Shown: positions 33,831 through 47,654, counted from the first letter of the stretch. The stretch: DNA of 64,000 nucleotides from Anthoceros angustus (GCA_010909165.1 MU008159.1:372001-436000); one strand, 5' to 3'. The notes: generated by a model not told the origin, from the sequence alone. Program-made: numbers and translations.

Positions 33831-36800
33831 ATGATGGATCCGCAGCAGCAGGATGCGTGTGGAGGTGCATGAAGGAGGCCAAGAGCTAGTGTTGGGCGGT
33901 GGCAGGGAGGCGCAGTGGAGGCGCAGTGGAGGCGCAACCGCAAGCGCAGTGAAGGCGCACGTGGAGGAGCAACAAGCGGCAGTGCGTCACAGTGGATCCG
34001 TGAGCTGGGATGGAGCTGGAGCGAGTATCAACCCTGGTCATGCTTGCTCATGACCCGCAGATGTTGTCTCTCAATAGGCACGGTCAGGACAATTTTCCCA
34101 TCCGAGTTGACTTGGCCATCCTGCAGACACCCGAGATGCACCTCAAATTAGCAATAGGAGTAGAGATCCACTTTGGGGCCCATACGTCGACGAGAGTTCC
34201 ACATTCAAATGGGCACGTTGGGGACTCCACCCCTAGGAGCCCGGCCGACGCTTGGGAGCGCAACCCTTAGTAGCCCAACCCTTGAGGCCGAACCCTTGGA
34301 GCCCGACCCCTTGGAACCTAAGCCCGACTCGTGTTACATGTCTCACGAAGGCCGACCCCCTATTGGCCCATGGAATAAGTAAAAAGCATCCGGAGTCTAA
34401 ATGTGGAGCTAGGTGTATGCGTGGATTGCCACACTCTTGTGTGTACTCTTTTGAGAGTAATTAATTGAGCATCAAAGTGGTTAGTACATGGCCCGCTACT
34501 TGGAGGCCTAGTGTCGTGTTTTGTAATAATCTTGTTATTTATAAAATAAAGTTCCACTCCATAACAAAACAACACAAAAAGTTCCTTCTATTTTATGAGA
34601 TTCCTCAAGTTCCTTGGGTCCGAGTGTGATTGGCGAGAACCTAAGCCGTGTGTTGCTTGCAACGTATGATATAGTAAGTATCTACGCTTTGAGGAGATAT
34701 CATGCTATAGTTAGGCGTTTCAACGAGTCTGTTGTGGGTACAATTAGCCCTTGTCGCCTTCTTTAACTCATCTTCCTAAGAAAGAGAAAACAATTACAGA
34801 CTTTCTAAGCATTAGTGCGCTGCAAGAAGAGGATCAAGCATTAAAATTTTAGTCTTGACAGGATAGGAGAAACTCTTTATGGAGGAAAGCAAGTAAGGAT
34901 TCCATACTTTGAGACAAGTGTGAGGCAGCGGTCGGTTTAAAGATAGGACAAAATGTAGAACCATTTCGATATATTACATTAGCTTGTTGCAACGTAATCA
35001 ATTGAGGAGAGAAGATGAAGGATGTCGCGCCCGCAGTTGCATCTGTCATGGTACCTAAACTACAAGCACATCAAAGTTGCCATGAGCCAAAGTTACGCTA
35101 AACCGCATGCCCCGCCACCTACTTACATTCATGGAAAATATCAGTACGAATGGCCCCCGCTCAAAGTTGGGCTGTATTTGTCAAAACGGAGCACCACTTT
35201 GGGCACTCATGGGCAGCACAATCATGAAAGCCAATCACCGCTGTTTATCCAACGACAATAAAAGGTACCTAACACGGATCTGCGGTTAGGGTTGAGCCGA
35301 TTTTCATATGCATGGCTCTCCTCATCTTCGGATTGTGGCTCTGTTTGACTTGTCCGCAATGAATGTGCGAGGCCGAAAGCAGCATATCATCACTACTCGA
35401 GTCCGAAACTATATATCTCACGGACGTGCACCATAGGTTGAGAGGTAGTCAAGCGCATATGATCATGACTTGCCTGCTAAAGAGTGGCAGCTAACATGGC
35501 TTTGTCGGTCCATCCCAAGTTGCCATGTCGCAGGTTGCAGTGAGATCATAAGAATGGTGAGGCCACCAAACACATATATGCTCGCTTTGGTAACATGAAA
35601 ATGAGCAAGCCACATCCTCAAAGATTTCATGTCTCGAGGAAATTCATCAGCCCCATATCACTAAAGTGGACAGGGATAGTCATCAAACACACAGTGCATA
35701 AACATATGGTTTTATGTTTTGCAATACGCATCTTCAATTCGCAATAGGATGTCTAGACCCATGGGAGAGTTTTATGCCCCGCCTTTGCAACTCAAACATA
35801 TCCCGATGATTTGTGGGATAATACATGGCAGCACTTCATGTGGCTCATGAGACTCTATATACAACAAGAACCGAGGGGTCTATTTTTTGGATATTTACGC
35901 GTCCTTTGATTACTTTTCTTAATTGCCATAATATATGCGGGATGTCAAGATGCACAAGAGGGCTTTTCCTCACCTGTAAAAATAAATGCTATAAAGAAAA
36001 GGTACCCCATTGCCCGCATTTGGGCATACACTTGCAAAGTTTTGCTCCTTGCTCGTGAGCATATGTTGGAACCGTGGCAATATCCATGACACCACATTAC
36101 CTGGATTAATTTTTTCAAACACCGACTCTACCTCAAGTTGTGATGCTCCGCATGCACTGGTATCATAGTGCATGCACACATGCATCCATGCATTATCATG
36201 CTTTTGAAAACATACATAGTCACTGGCGGTCCTCGGCCTCGACAAGCATGTAGGACCATTTGCACCTATCTATTTAATTAGTCCTTGGTCCTCAACAAGC
36301 AAAACCATTTGTGTCTTTGTTCTCGAGGACTTTTGTACCTTTTTCCATTTATCTTATAGTCTCTCGACTTTCAAAAACAAACAAACAAACAAACAAAACC
36401 ATTTGCCATCTATTGAATTAGTCCTTGGTCCTGAGATACCATTTGCCATCTATTGAATTAGTCCTTGGTCCTTGAAAAGCAATACCATTTGCCATCTATT
36501 GAATTAGTCCTTGGTCCTTGAAAAGCAATACCATTTGCCATCTATTGAATTAGTCCTTGGTCCTTGACAAGCAATGCCATTTGCAATCTATTTAATTAGT
36601 CTTGGTCCTTGGTCCTTGACAAACAAGACCATTTACTATTTATGTAAGTCCTTGGTCCTCGACAACCAAGACCAAATGATTTGAAAAGCTATTTTTTAAT
36701 AAGTCCTTGGTCCTCGACATCCAAGACCATTTGCTTAATGTCAAAATAACTATCTAGCTAGCTATATATGCATTATACAATACTTTAGGTAGCCATGCCA

Positions 36801-36926
36801 TAACATTGTCTTGCTCGATTGTCTAGTGGAAGAGGTAGGACAGCGAGTTCTTGCGAGATAATTCTCCAAGGAGGACCACAGGCGCCACCCGCATCTAGCC
36901 AGGACAGGTATACACCGGAATACATT
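33831..36926 (+). repeat. Array unit U5, collapsed X1/X2
   Basis: B, C, D, then a single X block at about 35049 with X2-type sequence on its right side (ACGCTAAACCG, CATTCATGG, TACGAATGGCCCCC). The about 648-bp X1-X2 interval is missing, giving the shortest full-order unit (3096 bp). Confidence 0.85.
36398..36730 (+). repeat. 46-bp minisatellite, 4 copies plus diverged copies
   Basis: Four copies, the first shortened by loss of TTGAAAAGC to TGAGATACC. Confidence 0.9.
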
Positions 36927-38149
36927 ATGATGGATCCGGGCAGCAGGATGCGTATGTGGAGGTGCGAGGCGAAGAGCTAGTGTTGGGCGGGCAGTGGAGG
37001 CGCAATCGCAAGCGCAGTGGAGGCAGCTGGCGCAGTGAAGGCGCACGTGGAGGAGCAACAGCAGCAGGCGGGCGTCACAGGTGGATCAGCGGAGCTGGGA
37101 TGGAGCTGGGAGGCAGTATCCTCGGTCATGCTTGCTCATGACCCGCAGATGTTGTCTCTCAATAGGCACTGGTGGCGCGGGACAATTTTCCCATCCAGTT
37201 GTGGTGGCCATCCTGCAGACACCCGAGATGCACCCTCAAATTAGCAATAGGAGTAGAGATCCACTGGGGCCCATACGTCGCCAGAGTTCCACATTCAAAT
37301 GGGCACGCTTGGGGACTCCACCCCTAGGAGCCCGGGGCCGACGCTTGGGAGCGCAACCCTTAGTAGCCCAACCCTTGAGGCCGAACCCTTGGAGCCCGAC
37401 CCTTGGAACCTAAGCCCGACTCGTGTTACATGTCTCACGAAGGCCGACCCCTATTGGCCCGCCGCATGGAATAAGTAAAAAGCATACGCCGAGTCTAAAT
37501 GCTGGAGCTAGGTGTATGCGTGGATTGCCACACTCTTGTGTGTACTCTTTGAGAGTAATTAATTGAGCATCAAAGTGGTTAGTACATGGCCCGCTACTTG
37601 GAGGCCTAGTGTCGTGTTTTGTAATAATCTTGTTATTTATAAAATAAAGTTCCACTCCATAACAAAACAACACAAAAAGTTCCTTCTATTTTATGAGATT
37701 CCTCAAGTTCCTTGGGTCCGAGTGTATTGACGAGAACCTAAGCCGTGTGTTGCTTGCAACGATGATATAGTAAGTATCTACGCTTTGAGGAGATATCATG
37801 CTATAGTTAGTCGTTCTAACGAGCTGTTGTTGTGGGTACAATTAGCCCTTGTCGCCTTCTTTAACTCATCTTCCTAAGAAAGAGAAAAACAATTACAGAC
37901 TTTCTAAGCACGTGAGTGCGCACACAGCAAGAGGAGGATCAGATTAAAATTTTAGTCTTCAGCGAAGGATAGGAGAAACTCTTTATGGAGGAAAGCAAAT
38001 AAGGATTCCATACTTTGAGACAAGTGAGGCAGAATCGGTTTAAAGATAGGACAAAATGTAGAACCATTTCGATATATTGCTTAGCTTGTTCTGTGGGTAA
38101 TCAATTGAGGAGAGAAGATGAAGGATGTCGCGCCCGCTGTTATAGTCAT

Positions 38150-39172
38150 GGTACCTAAACTACCAATGTATACATCAAAGTTGCCCATGAGCCAAAGTTA
38201 CGCTAAACCGCATGCCCCGCCACCTACTTACATTCATGGAAAATATCAGCACGAATGGCCCCCCACCTCAAATTAGCAATAGGAGTAGAGATCCACTGGG
38301 GCCCATACGTCGCACGAGAGTTCCACATTCAAATGGGCACGCCTGGGGACTCCACCCCTAGGAGCCCGGGCCGACGCTTGGGAGCGCAACCCTTAGTAGC
38401 CCAACCCTTGAGGCCGAACCCTTGGAGTATCATTGGAACCTAAGCCCGACTGTTACATGTCTCACGAAGGCCGACCCCTATTGGCCCGCATGGAATAAGT
38501 AAAAAGCATACGCCGAGTCTAAATGCCGGAGCTAGGTGGCGTGATTGCCACACGTACTCTTTGAGAGTAATTAATTGAGCATCAAAGTGGTTAGTACATG
38601 GCCCGCTACTTGAGGCCACAAAAGTGTCTTTTGTAATAATCTTGTTATTTATAAAATAAAGTTCCACCCATAACAAAACAACACAAGTTCCTTCTATTTT
38701 ATGAGATTCTCAAGTTCCTTGGTCCGAGTGTATTGACGAGAACCTAAGCCGTGTGTTGCTTGCAACGATGATATAGTCATAAGTATCACGCTTTGAGGAG
38801 ATATCATGCTATAGTTACCGTGGTTTCAACGAAATGTTGTTAAAATACAATTAGCCCTTGTCGCCTTCTTTAACTCATCTTCCTAAGAAAGAGAAAAACA
38901 CCATGATTTTCTAAGTTTCGCAGCGATTTTCAGGCGCATCAAGAAGAGGATCAACGATTAAAATTTTAGTCTTCAAATAAGGATAGGAGAAACTTTATGG
39001 AGGAAAGCAAGTATATTCCATACTTTGAGACAAGTGTGAGGCGCTAATTGGTTTAAAGATAGGACAAAATGTAGAACCATTTCGATATATTGCATTCCTA
39101 AGGCAAACGTACATCAATTGAGGAGAGAAGATGAAGGATGTCGCGCTTGCTGCCATGACAGAATAGTCACAT
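38150..39172 (+). repeat. 1,023-bp derivative repeat, copy A
   Basis: Order X, B 3' half, C, D. It shares private changes with copy B (CACAAAAGTGTCTTTTGTAA in place of the usual CTAGTGTCGTGTTTTGTAA, GTTGTTAAAATACAATTAG in place of GTTGTGGGTACAATTAG). Only a few differences separate A and B. Confidence 0.9.
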
Positions 39173-40191
39173 GGTACCTAAACTACCAATGTACACATCA
39201 AAGTTGCGCATGAGCCAAAGTTACGCTAAACCGCATGCCCCGCCACCTACTTACATTCATGGAAAATATCAGCACGAATGGCCCCCCACCTCAAATTAGC
39301 AATAGGAGTAGAGATCCACTGGGGCCCATACGCCGCACGAGAGTTCCACATTCAAATGGGCACGCCTGGGGACTCCACCCCTAGGAGCCCGGGCCGACGC
39401 TTGGGAGCGCAACCCTTAGTAGCCCAACCCTTGAGGCCGAACCCTTGGAGTATCATTGGAACCTAAGCCCGACTGTTACATGTCTCACGAAGGCCGACCC
39501 CTATTGGCCCGCATGGAATAAGTAAAAAGCATACGCCGAGTCTAAATGCCGGAGCTAGGTGGCGTGATTGCCACACGTACTCTTTGAGAGTAATTAATTG
39601 AGCATCAAAGTGGTTAGTACATGGCCCGCTACTTGAGGCCACAAAAGTGTCTTTTGTAATAATCTTGTTATTTATAAAATAAAGTTCCACCCATAACAAA
39701 ACAACACAAGTTCCTTCTATTTTATGAGATTCTCAAGTTCCTTGGTCCGAGTGTATTGACGAGAACCTAAGCCGTGTGTTGCTTGCAACGATGATATAGT
39801 CATAAGTATCACGCTTTGAGGAGATATCATGCTATAGTTACCGTGGTTTCAACGAAATGTTGTTAAAATACAATTAGCCCTTGTCGCCTTCTTTAACTCA
39901 TCTTCCTAAGAAAGAGAAAAACACCATGATTTTCTAAGTTTCGCAGCGATTTTCAGGCGCATCAAGAAGAGGATCAACGATTAAAATTTTAGTCTTCAAG
40001 GATAGGAGAAACTTTATGGAGGAAAGCAAGTATATTCCATACTTTGAGACAAGTGTGAGGCGCTAATTGGTTTAAAGATAGGACAAAATGTAGAACCATT
40101 TCGATATATTGCATTCCTAAGGCAAACGTACATCAATTGAGGAGAGAAGATGAAGGATGTCGCGCTTGCTGCCATGACAGAATAGTCACAT
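39173..40191 (+). repeat. 1,019-bp derivative repeat, copy B
   Basis: Matches copy A except single changes (ACGCCGCACG for ACGTCGCACG) and a 4-base loss (CTTCAAGGAT for CTTCAAATAAGGAT). This is the most recent-looking duplication in the window. Confidence 0.9.
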
Positions 40192-41537
40192 GGTACCTAA
40201 ACTACCAATGTACACATCAAAGTTGCGCATGAGCCAAAGTTACGCTAAACCGCATGCCCCGCCACCTACTTACATTCATGGAAAATATCAGCACGAATGG
40301 CCCCCGCTCAAAGTTTATTGTCAAAAACGGAGCACCACTTTGGGCACTCATGGGCAGCACAATCATGAAAGCCAATCACCGCTTTGCTTATCCAACGACA
40401 ATAAAAGGTACCTAACACAGATCTGCGGTTAGGGTTGAGCCGATTTTCATATGCATGGCTCTCTCATCTTCGGATTGTGGCTCTGCTTGACTTGTCCAGT
40501 GCAATGAATGTGCGATCAAAACGGCGGCTGCTTATCATCACTACTCGAGTCCGAAACTATATATCTCACGGACGCACCATAGGTTGAGAGGTAGTCAAGC
40601 GCATATGATCATGACTTGCTCGCTAAAGAGTGGCAACCGCCGCATGGCTTTGCCGGCCCATCCCAAGTTGCCATGTCGCAGGTTGCGAGATCATAAGAAT
40701 GGTGAGGCCACCAAACACATATATGCCTCTTTGGTAACATGAAAATGAGCAAGCCACATCCTCAAAGATTTCATGTCTCGAGGAAATTCATCAGCCCCCA
40801 TATCACTAAAGTGGACAGGGGATAGTCATCAAACACCGTGCATAAACATATGGTTTTATGTTTTGCGCATCTTCGAATTCGCAATAGGATGTCTAGACCC
40901 ATGGGAGAGTTTTATGCCCCGCCTTTGCAACTCAAACATATCCCGATGATTTGTGGGATAATACGCAGCAAGAGCACTTCATGTGGCTCATGAGACTCTA
41001 TATACAACAAGAACTGAGGGGTCTATTTTTGCTGGATATTTACGCCCTTTGATTACTTTTTCTTAATTGCCATAATATATGCAGGATGTCAAGATGCACA
41101 AGAGGGCTTTTCCTCAACAGAAAAATAAATGCTATAAAGAAAAGGTACCCCATTGCCCGCATTTGGGCATACACTTGCAAAGTTTTGCTCCTTGCTCGTG
41201 AGCATATGTTGGAACCGTGGCAATATCCATGACACCACATTGCACTGGATTAATTTTTTCAAACACCGACTCTACCTCAAGTTGTGATGCTCCATGCACT
41301 TGGTATCATAGTGCATGCACACATGCATCCATGCATTATCATGCTTTTGAAAACATACATAGTCACCGCCGCCTCGGCCTCGACAAGCATGTAGGACCAT
41401 TTGCACCTATCTATTTAATTAGTCCTTGGTCCTCAACAAGCAAAACCATTTGTGTCTTTGTTCTCGAGGACTTTTGTACCTTTTTCCATTTATCTTATAG
41501 TCTCTCGACTTTCGCCAAAAACAAACAAACAAACAAA

Positions 41538-41831
41538 ACCATTTGCCATCTATTGAATTAGTCCTTGGTCCTTGAAAAGCGATACCATTTGCCATCTATT
41601 GAATTAGTCCTTGGTCCTTGAAAAGCAATACCATTTGCCATCTATTGAATTAGTCCTTGGTCCTTGACAAGCAATGCCATTTGCAATCTATTTAATTAGT
41701 CTTGGTCCTTGGTCCTTGACAAACAAGACCATTTACTATTTATGTAATTAGCCCTTGGTCCTCGACAACCAAGACCAAATGATTTGAAAGCTATTTTTAA
41801 ATAAGTCCTTGGTCCTCGACATCCAAGACCA
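41538..41831 (+). repeat. 46-bp minisatellite, 3 copies plus diverged copies
   Basis: Three copies at 41538-41675. From here rightward every array has three. Confidence 0.9.
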
Positions 41832-43274
41832 TTTGCTTAATGTCAAAATAACTATCTAGCTAGCTATATATGCATTATACAATACTTTAGGTAGCCATGC
41901 CATAACATTGTCTTGCTCGATTGTCTAGTGGAAGAGGTAGGACAGCGAGTTCTTGCGAGATCATTCTCCAAGGAGGACCACGGGCCGCCACCCACGGATC
42001 TAGCAAGACGAGGGTATACACCGAATACATTATGATGGATCCAAGCAGCAGGATGCGTATGTGGAGGTGCGAGAAGGAGGCCAAGAGCTAGTGTTGGAGC
42101 AGCGCAGTGGAGGCGCAGTGGAGGCGCAGTGGAGGCGCAGTGGAGGCGCAATCGCAAGCGCAGTGGCGCACGTGGAGGAGCAACAACAGCAGTCACAGTG
42201 GATCCGCGGAACTGGGATGGAGCTGAGCGCGAGTATCAACCCCGGTCATGCTTGCTCATGACCCGCAGATGTTGTCTCTCAATAGGCACGGGCCGCGCAG
42301 ACAATTTTCCCATCCGAGTTGACAGACTTGGCCATCCCGCAGAGACACCCGAGATGCACCTCAAATTAGCAATAGGAGTAGAGATCCACTGGGGCCCACG
42401 CATGCGAGTTCCACATTCAAATGGGCACGTTCGGGGACTCCACCCCTAGGAGCCCGGGGCCGACGCTGGGAGCGCAACCCTTAGTAGCCCAACCCTTGAG
42501 GCCGAACCCTTGGGCCGACCCTTGAACCTAAGCCCCGACTCCGTGTTACATGTCTCACGAAGGCCGACCCCATTGGCCCGCATGGAATAAGTAAAAGCAT
42601 ACGCCCGAGTCTAAATGGAGCTAGGTGTATGCGTGGATTGCCACACTCTTGTGTGTACTCTTTTGAGAGTAATTAATTGAGCATCAAAGTGGTTAGTACA
42701 TGGCCCGCTACTTGGAGGCCTAGTGTCGTGTTTTGTAATAATCTTGTTATTTATAAAATAAAGTTCCACTCCATAACAAAACAACACAAAAAGTTCCTTC
42801 TATTTTATGAGATTCCTCAAGTTCCTTGGGTCCGAATGTATTGACGAGAACCTAAGCTGTGTTGCTTGCAACGTATGATATAGTAAGTATCTACGCTTTG
42901 AGGAGATATCATGCTATAGTTAGTCAGCTCTAACGAGCTGTTGTTGTGGGTACAATTAGCCCTTGTCGCCTTCTTTAACTCATCTTCCTAAGAAAGAGAA
43001 AACAATTACAGACTTTCTAAGCAAGCGCGTGCGCGAGGCGACAAGAAGAGGATCGGTAGCATTAAAATTTTAGTCTTCAAGGATAGGAGAAACTCTTTAT
43101 GGAGGAAAGCAAGTAAGGATTCCATACTTTGAGACAAGTGTGAGGCAGCAGATCGGTTTAAAGATAGGACAAAATGTAGAACCATTTCGATATATTACAT
43201 TAGCTTGTTGCAAACGGGTAATCAATTGAGGGAGAGAAGATGAAGGGATGTCGCGCCACGCTGTGCATAGCTAT

Positions 43275-45218
43275 GGTACCTAAACTACCAATGTAAGCAC
43301 ATCAAAGTTGCCCATGAGCCAAAGTTACACTAAATCGCATGCCCCGCCACCTACTTACATTCATGGAAAATATCGGCACGAATGGCAAAATCAATGGACT
43401 TGATGTTATTCACTCACCCACACCGAAGCTCACAAGATTTCGAGATCCGTATGTCCGCACCTTGGAATCTCTCGCTTTGAGTAACTCCTAATACAAACAT
43501 CAACAATCCGGGATGCCCGGATTGCCTCGTTCTTGTAGGCCGCCGCCATACCATTAATGCACCGCCACCTTGAGGAGATGCGCGTGTCGCCGAGGCGCCG
43601 TCCTTGCTAATGGTTTTGTTCTTAGCTCTTGACTTTCGCGATGCGCACCATTTCATGTACACCATGCATCATGCAACATGCGATCAACATACACTAGCAT
43701 CTCTACGGTATTTATACTATCACTATATGGTCGCTATATAACCACGATACCATAATTATACTGGCCGCTATACGGTTGCTACATGACCATACGTACATAC
43801 ATCTTATTGTGTGTATCACATGCCTATGCATACACATTCCACACACATGCATTCCTAAGTTCCTAAGGCACATTCTCACCGCTTGTGTGCTATGACAACT
43901 CCGCGCCACGGTATAGTCATGGTACCTAAACTACCAATGTAAGCACATCAAAGTTGCGCATGAGCCAAAGTTACGCTAAACCGCATGCCCCGCCACCTAC
44001 TTACATTCATGGAAAATATCACCGCGAATGGCAAAATCAATGGACTTGATGTTATTCACTCACCCACACCGATGAAGCTCACAAGATTTCGAGATCCGTA
44101 TGTCCGCACCTTGGAATCTCGCTTTGAGTAACTCCTAATACAAACATCAACAATCCGGGATGCCCGGATTGCCTCGTTCTTGTAGGCCGCCGCCATACCA
44201 TTAATGCACCGCCACCTTGAGGAGATGCGCGCGTGTCGCCGAGGCGCCCTTGCGTTAATGGTTTTGTTCTTAGCTCTTGACTTTCTCGCGACGCACCATT
44301 TCATGTACACCATGCATCATGCAACATGCGATCAACATACACTAGCATCTCTACGGTATTTATACTATCACTATATGGTCGCTATATAACCACGATACCA
44401 TAATTATACTGGCCGCTATACGGTTGCTACATGACCATACGTACATACATCTTATTGTGTGTATCACATGCCTATGCATACACATTCCACACACATGCAT
44501 TCCTAAGTTCCTAAGGCACATTCTCACCGCTTGTGTGCTATGACAACTCCGCGCCACGGTATAGTCATGGTACCTAAACTACCAATGTAAGCACATCAAA
44601 GTTGCGCATGAGCCAAAGTTACGCTAAACCGCATGCCCCGCCACCTACTTACATTCATGGAAAATATCACCGCGAATGGCAAAATCAATGGACTTGATGT
44701 TATTCACTCACCCACACCGATGAAGCTCACAAGATTTCGAGATCCGTATGTCCGCACCTTGGAATCTCGCTTTGAGTAACTCCTAATACAAACATCAACA
44801 ATCCGGGATGCCCGGATTGCCTCGTTCTTGTAGGCCGCCATACCATTAATGCACCGCCACCTTGAGGAGATGCGCGCGTGTCGCCGAGGCGCCCTTGCGT
44901 TAATGGTTTTGTTCTTAGCTCTTGACTTTCTCGCGACGCACCATTTCATGTACACCATGCATCATGCAACATGCGATCAACATACACTAGCATCTCTACG
45001 GTATTTATACTATCACTATATGGTCGCTATATAACCACGATACCATAATTATACTCGCTATACGGTTGCTACATGACCATACGTACATACATCTTATTGT
45101 GTGTATCACATGCCTATGCATACACATTCCACACACATGCATTCCTAAGTTCCTAAGGCACATTCTCCTCCCGCTCGCTTGTGTGCTATGACAATCACGC
45201 CACTGTGATAGCTGCTAT
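43275..45218 (+). repeat. 648-bp tandem triplication of the X1-X2 interval
   Basis: Copies at 43275-43920, 43921-44568 and 44569-45218. The X blocks that start copies 2 and 3 have an X2-type left half (GCGCATGAGCC, ACGCTAAACCG) and an X1-type right half (ACCGCGAATGGCAAAATC), the product expected from exchange within the X block. Confidence 0.9.
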
Positions 45219-46565
45219 GGTACCTAAACTACCAAGCACATCAAAGTTGCATGAGCCAAAGTTACGCTAAACCGCATGCCCCGCCACCTACTTACATTCA
45301 TGGAAAATATCAGCACGAATGGCCCCCGCTCAAGTTGGGGTACTTGTCAAAACGGAGCACCACTTTGGGCACTCATGGGCAGCACAATCATGAAAGCCAA
45401 TCACCGCTTGCTTATCCAACGACAATAAAAGGTACCTAACACGGATCTGCGGTTAGGGTTGAGCCGATTTTCATATGCATGGCTCTCCTCATCTTCGGAT
45501 TGTGGCTCTGCTTGACTTGTCCAGCAATGAATGCGAAACCGGCTCCGTTATCATCACTACTCTGAGTCCGAAACTATATATCTCACGGACGTGCACCATA
45601 GGTTGAGAGGTAGTCAAGCGCATATGATCATGACTTGCCTGCTAAAGAGTGGCAAACCGCTGCATGGCTTTGTCACCATCCCAAGTTGCCATGTCGCAGG
45701 TTGCGAGATCATAAGAATGGTGAGGCCACCAAACACATATATGCTCGCTTTGGTAACATGAAATGAGCAAGCCACATCCTCAAAGATTTCATGTCTCGAG
45801 GAAATTCATCAGGCCCCATATCACTAAAGTGGACAGGATAGTCATCAAACACCGTGCATAAACATATGGTTTTATGTTTTGCAATACGCATCTTCAATTC
45901 GCAATAGGATGTCTAGACCCATGGGAGAGTTTTATGCCCCGCCTTTGCAACTCAAACATATCCCGATGATTTGTGGGATAATACGCAACCGAGCACTTCA
46001 TGTGGCTCATGAGACTCTATATACAACAAGAACCGAGGGGTCTATTTTTGCTGGATATTTACGCGTCCTTTGATTACTTTTTCTTAATTGCCATAATATA
46101 TGCAGGATGTCAAGATGCACAAGAGGGCTTTTCCTCCTGTAAAAATAAATGCTATAAAGAAAAGGTACCCCATTGCCCGCATTTGGGCATACACTTGCAA
46201 AGTTTTGCTCCTTGCTCGTGAGCATATGTTGGAACCGTGGCAATATCCATGACACCACATTGCACGCTGGATTAATTTTTTCAAACACCGACTCTACCTC
46301 AAGTTGTGATGCTCCGCATGCACTTGGTATCATAGTGCATGCACACATGCATCCATGCATTATCATGCTTTTGAAAACATACATAGTCACGCGGGTCCTC
46401 GGCCTCGACAAGCATGTAGGACCATTTGCACCTATCTATTTAATTAGTCCTTGGTCCTCAACAAGCAAAACCATTTGTGTCTTTGTTCTCGAGGACTTTT
46501 GTACCTTTTTCCATTTATCTTATAGTCTCTCGACTTTCGCCAAAACAAACAAACAAACAAACAAA

Positions 46566-46862
46566 ACCATTTGCCATCTATTGAATTAGTCCTTGGTCCT
46601 TGAAAAGCGATACCATTTGCCATCTATTGAATTAGTCCTTGGTCCTTGAAAAGCAATACCATTTGCCATCTATTAATTAGTCCTTGGTCCTTGACAAGCA
46701 ATGCCATTTGCAATCTATTTAATTAGTCTTGGGTCCTTGGTCCTTGACAAACAAGACCATTTACTATTTATGTAATTCGTCCTTGGTCCTCGACAACCAA
46801 GACCAAATGATTTGAAAAGCTATTTTTAAATAAGTCCTTGGTCCTCGACATCCAAGACCATT
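46566..46862 (+). repeat. 46-bp minisatellite, 3 copies plus diverged copies
   Basis: Three copies, the third missing two bases (TATTAATTAG). Confidence 0.9.
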
Positions 46863-47063
46863 TGCTTAATGTCAAAATAACTATCTAGCTAGCTATATAT
46901 GCATTATACAATACTTTAGGTAGCCATGCCATAACATTGTCTTGCTCGATTGTCTAGTGGAAGAGGTAGGACATGAGTTCTTGCGAGATAATTCTCCAAG
47001 GAGGACCACGGTCGCCACCCACGATCTAGTACCGTAGAGACGAGGGTATACACCGAATACATT

Positions 47064-47654
47064 ATGATGGATCCGGGCAGCAGATGCGATGTGGAGGTGC
47101 GAAGGAGGCCAAGAGCTAGTGTTGAGCAGCGCAGTGGAGGCGCAGTGGGCGCAAGTGCAGCGCAGTGGAGGCGCAAGTGCAGCGCAGTGAAGGCGCACGT
47201 GGAGGAGCAACAACAGCAGTGCGTCACAGTGGATCCGGCGGAGCTGGGATGGAGCTGGAGCGAGTATCAACCCCTGGTCATGCTTGCTCATGACCCGCAG
47301 ATGTTGTCTCTCAATAGGCACGGGCTGGCGCAGGACAATTTTCCCATCCAGGAGTTGACAGAATTTGGCCATCCTGCAGAGACACCCGAGATGCACCCTC
47401 AAATTAGCAATAGGAGTAGAGATCCACTGGGGCCCATACGTGCCGAGAGTTCCACATTCAAATGGGCACGTTGGGACTCCACCCCTAGGAGCCCGGGCCG
47501 ACGCTTGGGAGCGCAACCCTTAGTAGCCCAACCCCTTGAGGCCGAACCCTTGGAGCCCGACCCTTGGAACCTAAGCCCGACTGTGTTACATGTCTCACGA
47601 AGGGCCCCTATTGGCCCGCCGCATGGAATAAGTAAAAGCATCGCCCGAGTCTAA
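47064..47654 (+). pseudogene. Module B reading frame, partly restored copy
   Basis: Starts MMDP, then runs in a wrong register through the Gln/Glu repeats. It regains the standard register at EYQPLVMLAHDPQMLSLNRH and keeps GLAQDNFPIQELTEFGHPAE intact. It later passes into AQPLVAQPLEAEPLEPDP, showing that the Pro/Glu-rich module C frame can join module B. The uninterrupted insertion target (GAGTTGACAGAATTTGG) is also seen here. Confidence 0.35.

Larger units (their letters stand above)
36927..42031 (+). repeat. Array unit U6, containing a duplicated 1.02-kb derivative
   Basis: B, C and D as usual, then an X block with X1-type left side (GCCCATGAGCC) and X2-type right side (ACGCTAAACCG) at 38150. 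It is joined at about 38265 to CACCTCAAATTAGC of module B. The resulting X-B(part)-C-D block is present twice (38150-39172, 39173-40191) before a normal X2 and non-coding run. Length 5105 bp. Confidence 0.85.
42032..47063 (+). repeat. Array unit U7, with two extra 648-bp copies
   Basis: B (frame-broken; enlarged CAGTGGAGGCG run at 42103-42160), C and D, followed by three X1-interval copies in place of one and then X2 at 45219. Length 5032 bp, about 1.3 kb longer than the basic unit, which accounts exactly for the two extra copies. Confidence 0.9.

Noticed and set aside
46075-46110. Intron 3' splice site (TTTTTCTTAATTGCC then ATATATGCAG)
   Set aside because: The pattern fits a plant acceptor, but I find no matching donor or convincing exon frames on either side, so I did not call a gene.
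46893-47516. Long minus-strand frame (207 codons) antisense to module B, with similar ones at 19917-20471 and 36762-37058
   Set aside because: It mirrors the GC-periodic module B repeats (VEA/QAQ codons give open antisense frames). Its Cys/Leu/His-rich low-complexity composition is not protein-like, and its extent varies with each indel.
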